A DNA stretch of 64,000 nt, taken from contig CAZYIE010000004.1 in assembly GCA_964646755.1 (NCBI GenBank), positions 59,703 through 123,702 on the forward strand, written 5' to 3'. Below the pieces are notes generated by a model, which was not told where the DNA came from, ran no database searches, and saw only the letters and a list, made by a program, of their open reading frames with translations. The position numbers were made by a program, and so were the translations under genes. This stretch comes from MVRV01 sp964646755. Its GTDB lineage: Bacteria > Desulfobacterota > Syntrophia > Syntrophales > Smithellaceae. The number at the start of each line of letters is the position of its first letter. Within the stretch, counting starts at the first letter, position 1. Below are positions 8,098 through 16,391 of the stretch, one piece after another.

Positions 8098-8634
8098 ATG
8101 GCAGAAGAACCAAAGGAACAATGGCTCAATTATCTTGCACTGACAACTGTTATCCTGGCCGTTTGCGCGACGCTTTCCACTTTTAAAGGTGCCGGTTACT
8201 CTACGCGTTCTGTCCTTTCACAGACACAGGCGGCTAATCAATGGGCTTACTATCAGTCCAAGAGCATCAAAGGCTATTTATATGAAAACCAGAAAGAATC
8301 AATGGAATTAGAACTTAAGCAAAATAAAGCGAAATTTCCAAAAATTCTGCAGGATGAATATGAGGGGAAAATAGCTGCCTATAGTCAAAAATTAAAACGT
8401 TATGATGAAGAAAAGGCAATAATTTCCAAAGAAGCAAAGAAACTCGAATCCATTCGGGATGAAGCGCAAAAGCACTCTCAGGCCTTTGGTCTGGCAGTGA
8501 TATTTTTGCAAATTGCCATCTTGCTTTCTTCTATTGCCGCCTTATTGAAGAAAAAATCTGTATGGCTTTTAGGCGTGAGTACCGGAGCTGTGGGAATAGT
8601 TTATTTTGCCAATGGTTTTTTATTGTTCATTTAA
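8098..8634 (+). CDS. DUF4337-type membrane protein
   Basis: This 178-residue protein has the DUF4337 pattern. An N-terminal membrane segment (about 12-30) is followed by a coiled, charged middle region (about 60-125) rich in Lys and Glu, including NQWAYYQSKSIK. Two membrane segments follow near the C-terminus (about 128-150 and 156-176). The family's function is not known. It is probably co-transcribed with the upstream Ppx/GppA-like lipoprotein. Confidence 0.75.
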   Translation: MAEEPKEQWLNYLALTTVILAVCATLSTFKGAGYSTRSVLSQTQAANQWAYYQSKSIKGYLYENQKESMELELKQNKAKFPKILQDEYEGKIAAYSQKLKRYDEEKAIISKEAKKLESIRDEAQKHSQAFGLAVIFLQIAILLSSIAALLKKKSVWLLGVSTGAVGIVYFANGFLLFI

Positions 8635-8646
8635 AAAATTGAGGAT

Positions 8647-8682
8647 ATTTGTGACGCTGAATGTCTAGGGACTGTCACAAAT
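8647..8682. repeat. Inverted repeat between convergent genes
   Basis: ATTTGTGAC (8647-8655) and GTCACAAAT (8674-8682) form a perfect 9-bp inverted repeat around an 18-base loop. It lies between the stops of the DUF4337 gene and lptG. There is no T run, so a simple terminator is not supported; it may be a dispersed repeat or processing hairpin. Confidence 0.5.
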
Positions 8683-8726
8683 GTGAAGTTTTTCAATCCC
8701 CCGAAAAACTATGCATATGTGCTTTT

Positions 8727-9806
8727 TTACGTGCGTGCCCGGAAAAACAAAGTCGCGCCGGCGGCTAGAAAGAGGATATTGGCAATCCAGGCGGAAAGAA
8801 TCGCCGGTAATATTCCCGATCGCCCCAGGGACATGCTGAAAGCATGGACTATCCAATAAGAAAAACCAATGATGATGCCGATTCCGACGCTTTGCATGAC
8901 ACCGCCCTGTCTTTCCGAGCGGGTGGAAAAAGAAATGCCAATTAATACCAGGATCAATGTGACAAAAGGAAAGGCCAGTTTTCCATGCAGATCAACCAGA
9001 TATCTTGTGGCATCATAGCCTTCTGACTGAATTTTGTTGACATATTTTCTTAAATCAAAAAAACCCATTTTTTCGGCATCTTTCTGCATTATTTTAAAAT
9101 CACTTGGTTTTTCGGGCAGAGGGATGATCTTTTCTTTAGACCATTCTAAAACAGGAGTATTTGTGTTATCAAAATGAGTTAAAAGCAGGTTATGAAATAC
9201 CCAATGACCATTTTTCCATTCAGCCCTTTCGGCGTCAATGCGTTTTTGCAGGGTGAAATCCGGATTAATGTAATTGATGACGATGCCCCTTAAGGTATCC
9301 TTCGAGACATCAAATATTTTGAAATTATAGATGGCATTGTCGCCATGATACCACAGCTCATTTTGTTTAAAAGAGCCGAATGTCTTTTGCTTTTGTACCT
9401 CGGCCATGACAATGTGTTCTGTTTTGGCAATAGACGATGGAGTGATCAGCTCGCTGAAATAAAATAACGTAACTCCGAGAATCGTCACAAAAATCAGGAC
9501 AGGCAGGGACATCCGATAAAGACTGATACCATTGGCTTTCATGGCAATAATCTCGCTGCATTTTGATAGACTGCTGAAAGTCATTAGCGTGGCTAAAAGC
9601 ACGGCAGCGGGCAGCATCAGTGAAATAATCATCGGCAGCGAAAACAGGAAATATGCTGCCATCTGAGTAAGGGAAGCGGAATTGCTGAGGAACATGCGAA
9701 TTTTTTCAAAAAAATCAACAATCAGAAAAAGAGCAATAAAGGATACGAGCGTGATGATGAAAAATCTAACATATTCTTTAATGATATATTTATCCAGCAG
9801 TCTCAA
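8727..9806 (-). CDS. lptG: LPS export ABC transporter permease LptG
   Basis: This 359-residue member of the LptF/LptG family has three N-terminal membrane helices (about 12-35, 50-75, 98-120) and a periplasmic beta-jellyroll domain of about 140 residues. Three C-terminal helices follow. LptFG with LptB2 extract LPS from the inner membrane and pass it to LptC/A/D. It starts 10 bases after the lptF stop, so the two are co-transcribed. The assignment to G rather than F rests on gene order and weak sequence features. Confidence 0.88.
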   Translation of the reverse strand: MRLLDKYIIKEYVRFFIITLVSFIALFLIVDFFEKIRMFLSNSASLTQMAAYFLFSLPMIISLMLPAAVLLATLMTFSSLSKCSEIIAMKANGISLYRMSLPVLIFVTILGVTLFYFSELITPSSIAKTEHIVMAEVQKQKTFGSFKQNELWYHGDNAIYNFKIFDVSKDTLRGIVINYINPDFTLQKRIDAERAEWKNGHWVFHNLLLTHFDNTNTPVLEWSKEKIIPLPEKPSDFKIMQKDAEKMGFFDLRKYVNKIQSEGYDATRYLVDLHGKLAFPFVTLILVLIGISFSTRSERQGGVMQSVGIGIIIGFSYWIVHAFSMSLGRSGILPAILSAWIANILFLAAGATLFFRART

Positions 9807-9816
9807 AACATAAACC

Positions 9817-10974
9817 TCAATTCTTTAATAATTTGCGCCACAGGTAAAATTTTGTCATCTGCCAGAGAGATATTTCTTTGTAGGCCAGATAAAACAAGCC
9901 ACAGCCTAAAATGGCAAAAATTAAATTCGGTGTCCAGACACCGACTTCCGGAGTAAGGCGGCCTGTTTCCACCAGAGCTTCACCACCGATACGTAATAAG
10001 TAGTATAGCGCAACAACGATAATACCGACAGCAAAACCGCGTGATTTTACAGCCCGGTGGTGAGTGATGCCCAGCGGCATAGCCAGTAGCGCAAAGAAAA
10101 TACAGGAAAGGGGTATGGAAAATTTCTTGTGTACTTCAATCGCCAGTTCCCGAATTGCTGCGGCATCCAGGTCGGGACTTTTCATTTTTTTTAAAAGTTC
10201 ACTCATGGTCATATCGGTGCTGCTTTTGGAGGCCTCGCTGATACTGGCTATGGCACTCGATAAGTCCAGGTTGATATCATAAGTTGTGAAATCTATTTTG
10301 CGGTAATTTTTAAAATCAGTACTGACAGTGTGGACGGAACCATTTTCCAGGCGCAGTTTGACCGTGAAAGACGCCGGATCGGAAACAAGAAATGCTTTTT
10401 TGGCAACAATGGTATTGGGCTCATCAGCCATTCGATTGTCGGAGACGATAACGCCTTCCATGAAATTGCCGTCCACAGGGATTTTGTCCGCATAAAGAAC
10501 CATTCCTTTAAAATCAGCGTTGAAAACTTTTTCTTTAATGCCCAGGCCGGCATTTTGCTGAGCTATATCGAAGAGCAGGCGTTTCGACGCAAAATTGCTC
10601 TGCGGAACAAGAAAATAGCCGATGATAATGGTAAAGGCAAAAGTTATTAAGGAGGCGATGGCAACAGGATAATAAAGCTGCAGTAAGCTGATGCCGGATG
10701 CCCGGAAAACTGTAATTTCATTGTCGGCGGAAAGTCTGCCCATAGCTATTAGTATGGCAATTAACAGGGCGATCGGTATGGTAAACATCAGGAAAGAAGG
10801 CAGAAGAAAAACGATAAGCTTCGCAATATCCAAAGTGCTGATCCCTTTATTGACCATTAAATCCATTATCTGGAGGAGCTTGCCCATCAGCAGAACGAAA
10901 GTCAGGACAAACAAAATAATAATGAAGGGGAGGGCAATTTCTTTAAAGATATAGCGGCTGATAATTTTACGCAT
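9817..10974 (-). CDS. lptF: LPS export ABC transporter permease LptF
   Basis: This 385-residue member of the LptF/LptG family begins with the typical ISRYIFKEIALPF opening. The layout is membrane helices, a periplasmic domain, then membrane helices (AMPLGITHH before the last set). It is first in the lptF-lptG pair and is divergent from the LPS-modification operon starting at 11126. Both sides therefore serve outer membrane biogenesis. Confidence 0.88.
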   Translation of the reverse strand: MRKIISRYIFKEIALPFIIILFVLTFVLLMGKLLQIMDLMVNKGISTLDIAKLIVFLLPSFLMFTIPIALLIAILIAMGRLSADNEITVFRASGISLLQLYYPVAIASLITFAFTIIIGYFLVPQSNFASKRLLFDIAQQNAGLGIKEKVFNADFKGMVLYADKIPVDGNFMEGVIVSDNRMADEPNTIVAKKAFLVSDPASFTVKLRLENGSVHTVSTDFKNYRKIDFTTYDINLDLSSAIASISEASKSSTDMTMSELLKKMKSPDLDAAAIRELAIEVHKKFSIPLSCIFFALLAMPLGITHHRAVKSRGFAVGIIVVALYYLLRIGGEALVETGRLTPEVGVWTPNLIFAILGCGLFYLAYKEISLWQMTKFYLWRKLLKN

Positions 10975-11061
10975 ATTTCATTTCTGCTTTTTTGGAATAA
11001 GTAACATGTTATCGGCATATTTCTCAAGCAAAACATGACGACCTCGTCTACAATTGTTTTG

Positions 11062-11090
11062 TTGACAGTTGAAGGCATTTTGCCTATATT
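11062..11090 (+). promoter_or_regulatory. Strong sigma-70 promoter of the lipid A modification operon
   Basis: TTGACA (11062-11067), 17 bases, TATATT (11085-11090). Transcription would start near 11097, about 30 bases before the GT9 start codon. No other clear promoter is seen inside the following nine-gene run, so this probably drives the whole operon to 21304. Confidence 0.8.
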
Positions 11091-11125
11091 TCCCAAAATT
11101 TAACAACCAGAGAAAAGAGCAGCCT

Positions 11126-12355
11126 ATGAAAGTGGATACAATGCGCAGAATTGATTATTACATCGGTGTTCCTCTGTGCTTTCTTGGTTCTATTTATAAT
11201 AAATTTGTCTTATTCTTCGGCAGACGAAAAACAAAAACTCCCCGGAATATTCTTTTTATCGAATTGTCGGAAATGGGCAGCGCCATTTTAGTTGATCCGG
11301 CGATGAGAAAACTGCAAAAAGAAATTAATGCTGATATTCATTTTGCAATCTTCAAGAAAAACAAACCCAGTTTGGATTTGTTAAAAACAGTTCCTCAGAA
11401 AAATATTTATACCATCCGCGAAAATAATATGGCGGCATTTATTTATGATACGGTAAAATTTATTTTCTGGACAAGAAAAAGAAAGATTGATGCAATAATT
11501 GATCTGGAGCTTTTCTCACGCTTTACTGCTCTGCTTACCGGCTTCAGCGGGGCGCCAAACAAGGTTGGATTTCACGCTTTCTTCAATGAAGGGCTTTACC
11601 GGGGAAGCTTCTTAACACATAAAGTTGCCTATAACCCGCATATTCATATTACCAAAAATTTTATTGCTCTGGTTAATTCTTTGCTTGCGAAGAGCGAGGA
11701 AGTTCCCTATTCGAAGACTTTGATTGCCGATGAAGAAATTAAGCTCGCACAAGCTCACGTGACGGATAAGGAAAAGAAAAGTATCCGGGATATAGTGAGC
11801 AAATGCTTTGGCGGATTTGAACCACAGAAGCATAAGATTGTGCTGATTAATCCCAATGCCAGTGAGCTGCTTATTCAACGCCGCTGGCCGCCGCAATATT
11901 ATGCCGAGCTAATTCGGAAAATTCTGGATGCCTGTGAAAATGCCATTGTTTTAATAACCGGTGATCCGAAGGAAAGAGAAGAAGCCCAGCTGCTGAAGGA
12001 TCAGGTGCAATCACCACGCGTAATTAATTTTGCGGGATCGCTTACTTTTGCCCAGCTTCCATCATTATACAGCATTTCGGAGTTTATGATCACCAATGAT
12101 TCCGGCCCGGGACATTTTTCCGCCGTTACTCCAATGCATTCTTTTGTTATTTTTGGGCCGGAAACACCGGCGCTGTATGGATCATTGGGCAAAACAACGG
12201 CAATTTATGCCGGTCTTGCCTGTTCACCCTGTGTCAGTGCGGCCAATCATCGCAAAACCGCATGTTCGGATAATGTTTGCTTGCAGGTGATTTTGCCGGA
12301 GCATGTTTTTGCAGCCATTAAACCCAACCTAGAGAAGATTAATGCTGAAAGATAA
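11126..12355 (+). CDS. Glycosyltransferase family 9 (LPS heptosyltransferase-like)
   Basis: This 409-residue protein has the two-domain GT-B layout of ADP-heptose:LPS heptosyltransferases. The N-terminal half has ILFIELSEMGSA; the C-terminal half has the donor-binding WPPQYYAEL, ITGDPKE and TNDSGPGHFSA motifs. A cysteine-rich LACSPC segment near the end is common in GT9 proteins. It would add a sugar to the LPS core on the cytoplasmic face. The TTG at 11069 is rejected because it lies inside the promoter. It is the first gene of the arn-containing operon and overlaps the next start by 14 bases. Confidence 0.85.
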   Translation: MKVDTMRRIDYYIGVPLCFLGSIYNKFVLFFGRRKTKTPRNILFIELSEMGSAILVDPAMRKLQKEINADIHFAIFKKNKPSLDLLKTVPQKNIYTIRENNMAAFIYDTVKFIFWTRKRKIDAIIDLELFSRFTALLTGFSGAPNKVGFHAFFNEGLYRGSFLTHKVAYNPHIHITKNFIALVNSLLAKSEEVPYSKTLIADEEIKLAQAHVTDKEKKSIRDIVSKCFGGFEPQKHKIVLINPNASELLIQRRWPPQYYAELIRKILDACENAIVLITGDPKEREEAQLLKDQVQSPRVINFAGSLTFAQLPSLYSISEFMITNDSGPGHFSAVTPMHSFVIFGPETPALYGSLGKTTAIYAGLACSPCVSAANHRKTACSDNVCLQVILPEHVFAAIKPNLEKINAER

Positions 12356-13889
12356 TGAACTCGCAAAAGTTCCCCACGCTGTCATTCCCGCGAAGGCGGG
12401 AATCCATAACACATTTAAATCACTGGATTCCGGCCTTCGCCGGAATGACGATAATAAATATAAGATATTTTTCCTGATCGGTATTTTTACATTAGTTCGC
12501 CTTATTGTTGCTCCTTTTTTCGGGTTGGGTGTGGACGAAGCTCATTATGTCTTATACGGGAAATATCTGGATTTCAGTTATGTTGATCATCCGCCGCTGG
12601 TTGGCTGGGTTCATGCCCTGATCTTTTATCTTCTGGGGACAAATGAATTATTGGCGCGTCTTCCGGCTATTTTAATTTTTGCCGCAACATCTTATTGCGC
12701 ATATATTTTTATATTGCGCATCACGGAATCAGTCAAAACATCATTGCTTTCAGTACTGGCTTTGAATTGTTCATTTATGCTCAATGCCCTGGCATTAATG
12801 CTGCTTCCCGACTCTCTTTTGCTGCTGCTGGTTTTTTTGTTGATTTTTGTCGCCGAAAGAATATCCCGGGAAAATAAACCAAGAGACTTTGTATTACTCG
12901 GGATTATATTAGGGTTGATGGGTCTCAGTAAATATACAGCTATTCTGTTGGTGCCGCCGTTAATAGTCTTTTTTCTCCTCAAGAAAAGATACAATATCGT
13001 TTTTTCACCTTATATGTTCGCAGCGGCGCTGATTGCCGTGGTCATGATTAGTCCGGTGATATACTGGAACTATACTCATGATTTCATTAGTTTCCGATAT
13101 CAGAGCGGCCACGTTTTCGGAACATTGGCCGCCAGCGCTAAAAACTTCGTGACCTCGCTTATCGCGCAATTTGGCGCTTACAGTCCGTTTTTATTTTTAA
13201 TTGCTTTTTACGGTTTTTTTCGATCAGCGCGAACAAATAATGATTATCTGCGGTTGGCCGTTCTTTTCGCCGGCACGATTATGATCTTTTTTCTTTTAAC
13301 TTCATTATCCGAGCGAACTTTACCCCATTGGCCCGGTATTTTTTATCTTCTCTTTATACCAGTCGGTACTTATAATTTATTCATATCTTCCCAAAAATGG
13401 AAAAAGAACTTCCTCTATTTTTCTATCGGTTTTAGTTTAGTTCTTACATTATTTGCTTATACGGAACTGGCTGCGAAATTTTTTACCCTTCCCGATTACA
13501 AGTCACCTTTTCGGGATATTTATGGATTTACCACAATAGCTAAAGAAGCAGATGTGCTTTTGCAGAAAAATTCTTCCGCAAAATTCAAGGCCATTGCTGT
13601 CAGCAACTGGACAATGGGCAGCAGAACGATGTATTACAGCTTGCCTTACCGCAATGATGTGTTTGTTATTGATGATCGCCAGGATCAATTTGATGTCTGG
13701 CAGAAAAATGTGCCGCTGGGATATGACCTTCTCTTTCTCAATACCCATTTTCATGAATTAAATATTGAAAAATTCGCCCGCTGTGATCTTGTCGATATGG
13801 CGGGGAAAACCGATATATCGCTCAATGGTGCCAAAGTGGATACAGTCGAATATGTCTGGTGTTATAATTATCAGGGAGTCAGACCGTGA
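12342..13889 (+). CDS. GT39/PMT-family membrane glycosyltransferase with an in-frame repeat insertion
   Basis: This 515-residue integral membrane protein has about 11 hydrophobic segments and the GT-C signature VDEAHY with DHPPLVGW in the first extracytoplasmic loop. The catalytic Asp is followed by Glu, as in ArnT and PMT enzymes. These transfer a sugar from undecaprenyl or dolichyl phosphate. The acceptor may be lipid A or core; it resembles ArnT but a true ArnT follows two genes later. Residues about 14-36 are encoded by a palindromic repeat (12381-12449) and are probably dispensable. The start overlaps the GT9 gene. Confidence 0.82.
   Translation: MLKDNELAKVPHAVIPAKAGIHNTFKSLDSGLRRNDDNKYKIFFLIGIFTLVRLIVAPFFGLGVDEAHYVLYGKYLDFSYVDHPPLVGWVHALIFYLLGTNELLARLPAILIFAATSYCAYIFILRITESVKTSLLSVLALNCSFMLNALALMLLPDSLLLLLVFLLIFVAERISRENKPRDFVLLGIILGLMGLSKYTAILLVPPLIVFFLLKKRYNIVFSPYMFAAALIAVVMISPVIYWNYTHDFISFRYQSGHVFGTLAASAKNFVTSLIAQFGAYSPFLFLIAFYGFFRSARTNNDYLRLAVLFAGTIMIFFLLTSLSERTLPHWPGIFYLLFIPVGTYNLFISSQKWKKNFLYFSIGFSLVLTLFAYTELAAKFFTLPDYKSPFRDIYGFTTIAKEADVLLQKNSSAKFKAIAVSNWTMGSRTMYYSLPYRNDVFVIDDRQDQFDVWQKNVPLGYDLLFLNTHFHELNIEKFARCDLVDMAGKTDISLNGAKVDTVEYVWCYNYQGVRP
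12381..12449. repeat. Palindromic repeat (GTCATTCCCGCGAAGGCGGG type) inside a coding region
   Basis: Two arms of 26 bases (12381-12406 and 12424-12449) are inverted copies of each other with two mismatches, around 17 central bases. Each arm is itself palindromic around CGAAGGC. This is the widespread proteobacterial element that translates as VIPAKAGIH...LDSGLRRNDD when it lands in a gene. Here it lies in frame near the 5' end of the GT39 gene and adds about 23 residues. Confidence 0.9.
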
Positions 13890-14588
13890 AAAAAAGATGG
13901 ATTGTCGCCATTGTCCTTCTGGCTTGCTTTGTGCCGGCGGCATTGTCATATAACTATTGGGATATTCCTCTGGCATATTATTGTAGGGCATTGAGCCAGC
14001 CGGTTCTGGATATTGCCCAAATCGTTACAATTGCCGGCGAATCACAATGGTATTATTATTTATTTGTACCAGCATATATTGTTTTACGCTTTATCCGGGA
14101 AAATAAATTATGGTCACGGATGGTTTTATTTCTGTTCGTATCCATCTCGGCTTCCGGATTGTTGAGTTCGTTAATTAAGTGGCTGGCCGGGAGAAACAGG
14201 CCGATGAATCTGTTTAATAGCGGACAGTTTGGCTTTGATTATTTTCAGATGATCCACGAATCAACTTCTTTTCCTTCCGGTCACGCGGTTACTGCTTTTA
14301 CACTTGCCGCAGCCATCAGTATTTTATTTCCGCGCTGGAGTTTTCCGGCTTTCGCTGCTGCTATGATTATAGGAGCAAGCCGGATAANNNNNNNNNNGCA
14401 TTCTCTTTCCACGGTTCCGTATTCCTGCCTTTGCGTTTGCTGTGGCCATAGGAATGAGCAGGATTATGATAACTGCGCATTATTTGAGCGATGTATTGGC
14501 CGGAGCGGGAATCGGCATATTATGCGCGTTTGCGGTCAAATACTTTTTTGATCGATATAATCTCGAAATCGCACCAAAAGGGTATTAA
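13886..14588 (+). CDS. PAP2-family phosphatase, interrupted by an assembly gap
   Basis: This membrane phosphatase has the three PAP2 motifs: KWLAGRNRP, PSGH, and after the gap SRIMITAHYLSD. PAP2 enzymes in LPS operons dephosphorylate lipid A (LpxE), transfer phosphate to it (LpxT), or recycle undecaprenyl pyrophosphate. Ten Ns at 14388-14397 break the frame. The right side resumes in a different frame and ends at TAA 14586-14588, next to the arnT start. The bases before and after the gap encode the same segment twice in divergent form (see findings), so the join is doubtful. Confidence 0.8.
14388..14397. other. Assembly gap (10 N) with homologous, non-identical flanks
   Basis: Left flank encodes ILFPRWSFPAFAAAM and right flank ILFPRFRIPAFAFAV, aligned versions of the same PAP2 region. 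The gap may join contigs from two strains, or cover a small duplication. Confidence 0.85.
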
Positions 14589-16376
14589 ATGAAAAAAAAA
14601 TACATCTTATTTTTGATACCCCTGATTCTTTACCTAGTCTTGCTTTCCCTGTTGCCGCAAATGGAGCCTGATGAGGCGCGTTATAGTCTTATTGCCAGTG
14701 CCATGAATGAATCCGGCAATTACGTAACACCGCATATAAAAAGTACGATATATCTGGAAAAGCCACCTCTTGTTTCCTGGGCGACGGCCATTTCTTTTAA
14801 ACTATTCGGGGAAAATGATTTTTCGGCACGCTTGTTTTCGGCTCTTTGTGCCTGGGGCTGTATCTGGCTTGTCTATTTTATCGGGAGACATTTCCGCGAT
14901 GAAAAGACGGGGCTTTATGCCGCAGCCGTCCTGACAGTTTCCTGCTATCATTTTTTTCTAGGCCGGATCAATATTCTGGACATGCCTTTGACATTTTTTA
15001 TCTGTCTGGCCATCTGGCTGGGTTATCTGGCTTTGCAGCAGCAAAATAAAAAATATCTATTTTATTTGTTTTATTTTGTCTGTGCCCTGGCCTTTTTAAC
15101 CAAAGGTATTATCGGAGTGGTCTTTCCGTTTGGAATTTTAATTATCTGGCTGATTTGGACAGGCCAGTGGCGCAAGATATCGCTATTTTTTTCACCGGTT
15201 GGCATTTTAATATTTTTAATAACCGTCTGTCCCTGGCTGATTCTGGCGCAGAAGGAAAATTCCGACTTTCTGTGGTTTTTCTTTGTACGGGAGCATTTTC
15301 TGCGCTTTACGACTAAAATGCACGGCAAGACAGAGCCTTTTTATTTCTATCTGCCCATACTGATTGGCGGCGTCCTGCCCTGGGCTGTTTATTTAATTCA
15401 ATCTTGGAAGAACAAATATCTTGCAGAATCATTATTTCAGAAAGATGACAATAAACTGCTGCTGGTCTGGCTTTTATTTATTTTCGTTTTTTATACGATT
15501 TCTTCATCCAAACTGCCGACCTACATTGCCCCCATGTTCCTGCCGATTGCGCTTTTTGCCGGTTGCATCTTTAAGAAATATGAGGAGAATATCAGCCTTC
15601 ACCGGCATGTGCCGGTCTCCGAGCCTTCACCGGCATCTGCCGGTTTCCGAGCCTTCACCGGCATGCGCCGGTCTCCGAGCTCTCAGCCTTGTTATTACGA
15701 GGAAAATATCCCTTCTGGAGAACCGTCAGGGAAAAAGATAATTTTTCGTCTCGCGGTAATAATCCAATCGCTGATTCTCATTATCGCCTTGTTCCTGCCG
15801 CCCATATTTCAAAAATATTCCGATGCGGAAAAGGGATTGGTTATTATGATTTCCGGTTACTGGTGGCTGTATATTATCCTGCCGGTAATGGCTTTAATAT
15901 TGATGACATTTTTACCCGATTTGATTGTCCGCAAGTTCCGGAAGGGGTGGTTTTTTACCATTTACATTCTGGCGGCTTTATTTTTGGGCAGCATACTTTT
16001 TGCGGCCAAAGATTTTCTGGCTCCTTATCGCAGTTCCCTGGTTGCGAAGGAAGCTATTTCCCGATATGTGCCCAAAGGTCGTGATTTATATCAGTACCGG
16101 GTCAATGTTTATGGTATAGATTTTTACAACAAAATTCGCACCCCCATTGTCGAGGATTTCGGTGAGTTGTCCGAAGGAATAGTCAAGCTTGCGCCGGAAG
16201 AGAAAAAGCGCTATTTTCTGTCGCCGAGTGAATTTTTTGCCTTATGTGGAGAGCAAAAAGATATTTATTGCATCACGCAGCATCAGGAAAGGTTAAAAGA
16301 GATCAGAAAAAAAATGCCGAAAACCGAAGTGCTCTGGGATAATCGTGCTTTTTATCTTTTGCATATTCGGAATTAG
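14589..16376 (+). CDS. arnT: ArnT-like lipid A 4-amino-4-deoxy-L-arabinose transferase
   Basis: This 595-residue GT-C membrane protein has the ArnT/PMT motif MEPDEARY near residue 24 and TIYLEKPPLVSW in the first periplasmic loop. About 12 membrane segments and a C-terminal periplasmic domain follow. ArnT moves L-Ara4N from undecaprenyl phosphate to lipid A phosphates at the periplasmic face, lowering negative charge and polymyxin binding. Residues about 337-364 come from a 28-bp tandem repeat inserted in frame (15597-15680), which sits in a loop. The ATG directly follows the PAP2 stop. Membership of the arn operon supports the symbol. Confidence 0.85.
   Translation: MKKKYILFLIPLILYLVLLSLLPQMEPDEARYSLIASAMNESGNYVTPHIKSTIYLEKPPLVSWATAISFKLFGENDFSARLFSALCAWGCIWLVYFIGRHFRDEKTGLYAAAVLTVSCYHFFLGRINILDMPLTFFICLAIWLGYLALQQQNKKYLFYLFYFVCALAFLTKGIIGVVFPFGILIIWLIWTGQWRKISLFFSPVGILIFLITVCPWLILAQKENSDFLWFFFVREHFLRFTTKMHGKTEPFYFYLPILIGGVLPWAVYLIQSWKNKYLAESLFQKDDNKLLLVWLLFIFVFYTISSSKLPTYIAPMFLPIALFAGCIFKKYEENISLHRHVPVSEPSPASAGFRAFTGMRRSPSSQPCYYEENIPSGEPSGKKIIFRLAVIIQSLILIIALFLPPIFQKYSDAEKGLVIMISGYWWLYIILPVMALILMTFLPDLIVRKFRKGWFFTIYILAALFLGSILFAAKDFLAPYRSSLVAKEAISRYVPKGRDLYQYRVNVYGIDFYNKIRTPIVEDFGELSEGIVKLAPEEKKRYFLSPSEFFALCGEQKDIYCITQHQERLKEIRKKMPKTEVLWDNRAFYLLHIRN
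15597..15680. repeat. Three tandem 28-bp repeats inside arnT, flanked by a 15-bp near-duplication
   Basis: Units 15597-15624, 15625-15652 and 15653-15680 differ at only a few positions. Each contains a short palindrome ACCGGCA...TGCCGGT or a close variant. The total of 84 bases keeps the arnT frame. On the two sides, TATGAGGAGAATATC (15579-15593) and TACGAGGAAAATATC (15696-15710) are near-identical, so the insertion looks as if it duplicated its target or arose by slippage. Confidence 0.9.
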
Positions 16377-16391
16377 CAAGAGGGAGTAGAA

